From an uncultured Treponema sp. (GTDB lineage Bacteria; Spirochaetota; Spirochaetia; Treponematales; Treponemataceae): DNA of 13,067 nucleotides. Below, piece by piece: positions 12,828 to 13,067 of this stretch. Every line of letters begins with the position of its first letter. The first letter of the stretch is position 1. Under the pieces are notes generated by a model that saw nothing but the letters and a program-made list of their open reading frames with translations, made no database searches and was not told the origin of the DNA. The stretch is from positions 1 to 13,067 of the forward strand of contig CALGGS010000142.1 of assembly GCA_937915735.1 (NCBI GenBank). Direction: 5' to 3'. Made by a program: the position numbers and the translations under genes.

Positions 12828-13067
12828 TTAGTTTTCAGCTTTTTTGCACTGTTTTGAGAATGTTTTGACACCCTCAACGACGAGAACAACTGCCAAAATA
12901 GCCATCGAAGCCGCAAAGAAAAGCTGGAACCAATTACCCCAGTGGAATGCGTTTTCAGCTCCGGCTGCCATAGCAGCAATTTTTCCCTTAACCGTAAGGA
13001 TAAGCTGGGTAAGTGTGGCACAAAGCATGAATACTGTCGGAATAATGAACATTTTGTTGTTCTTTCC
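12828..13067 (-). CDS. C-terminal end of a membrane protein, probably CstA-type carbon starvation protein/peptide or pyruvate transporter
   Basis: Only the last 79 residues are visible; the start is beyond the window. They form KNNKMFIIPTVFML with one transmembrane helix (about 6-26 of the visible part), a loop, and a second helix (WFQLFFAASMAILAVVLVVE), then a short charged tail ending KKAEN. The pattern of a short basic loop, (I/F)IPxxFML, a helix, and a final helix ending VVEGxK resembles the C-terminus of CstA proteins, which import peptides or pyruvate. The match is from memory of the family and rests on little sequence, so another multi-pass transporter is possible. The internal ATG at 13052 is not a start, as the frame continues upstream. 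Confidence 0.6.
   Translation of the reverse strand, partial: GKNNKMFIIPTVFMLCATLTQLILTVKGKIAAMAAGAENAFHWGNWFQLFFAASMAILAVVLVVEGVKTFSKQCKKAEN

Noticed and set aside
1..13067. CRISPR arrays, tRNA or rRNA genes, transposases, phage or toxin-antitoxin genes
   Set aside because: None were seen; the gaps are short and explained by promoters, terminators and small repeats.

Overview
The window reads as chromosomal DNA of a spirochaete, most likely a gut- or rumen-type Treponema. This rests on the compact division order mraZ-rsmH-ftsL-murF-ftsW, which I recall from treponemes, on spirochaete-like spellings in several proteins, and on moderate GC with A/T-rich intergenic tracts. No sequence search was run. 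Every gene except ilvN is on the minus strand, so transcription mostly runs from high to low coordinates.

Right end to about 8.2 kb: the 3' end of a membrane protein resembling CstA, closed by a strong intrinsic terminator; ffh (SRP GTPase) followed by a family 4 uracil-DNA glycosylase; then priA, the replication-restart helicase. Two oddities mark priA. A mosaic repeat of about 155 bp is inserted in frame just before its Walker A motif, and a 10-bp-period repeat lies in its leader. ilvN, the acetolactate synthase regulatory subunit, stands alone on the plus strand and converges on priA.

Centre, 3.7-7.5 kb: a four-gene set of membrane acyltransferase, acyl carrier protein, flavin-type (PNPOx/NimA-like) protein, and an acyl-acid:AMP ligase fused to an N-terminal membrane domain. 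The acyltransferase and the carrier protein each have a near-consensus promoter, and the two promoters are strikingly alike. No ketosynthase is present in the window. I infer a dedicated route that activates a ready-made acid, loads it on its own ACP and transfers it to a membrane acceptor, like a split E. coli Aas or a reduced aryl-polyene-type set. This is the best candidate for an undescribed system here. It ends at an intrinsic terminator.

Left end, 0-3.6 kb: the division and cell-wall cluster mraZ, rsmH, ftsL, murF and ftsW (partial). It starts from a clear sigma70-type promoter followed by four TGG boxes spaced exactly 10 bp, a textbook MraZ autoregulatory operator that runs into the mraZ start codon. 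A relative of the priA-leader repeat lies between ftsL and murF.

No rRNA, tRNA, CRISPR array, transposase or phage gene was seen, and no gene-free stretch exceeds 300 bases.
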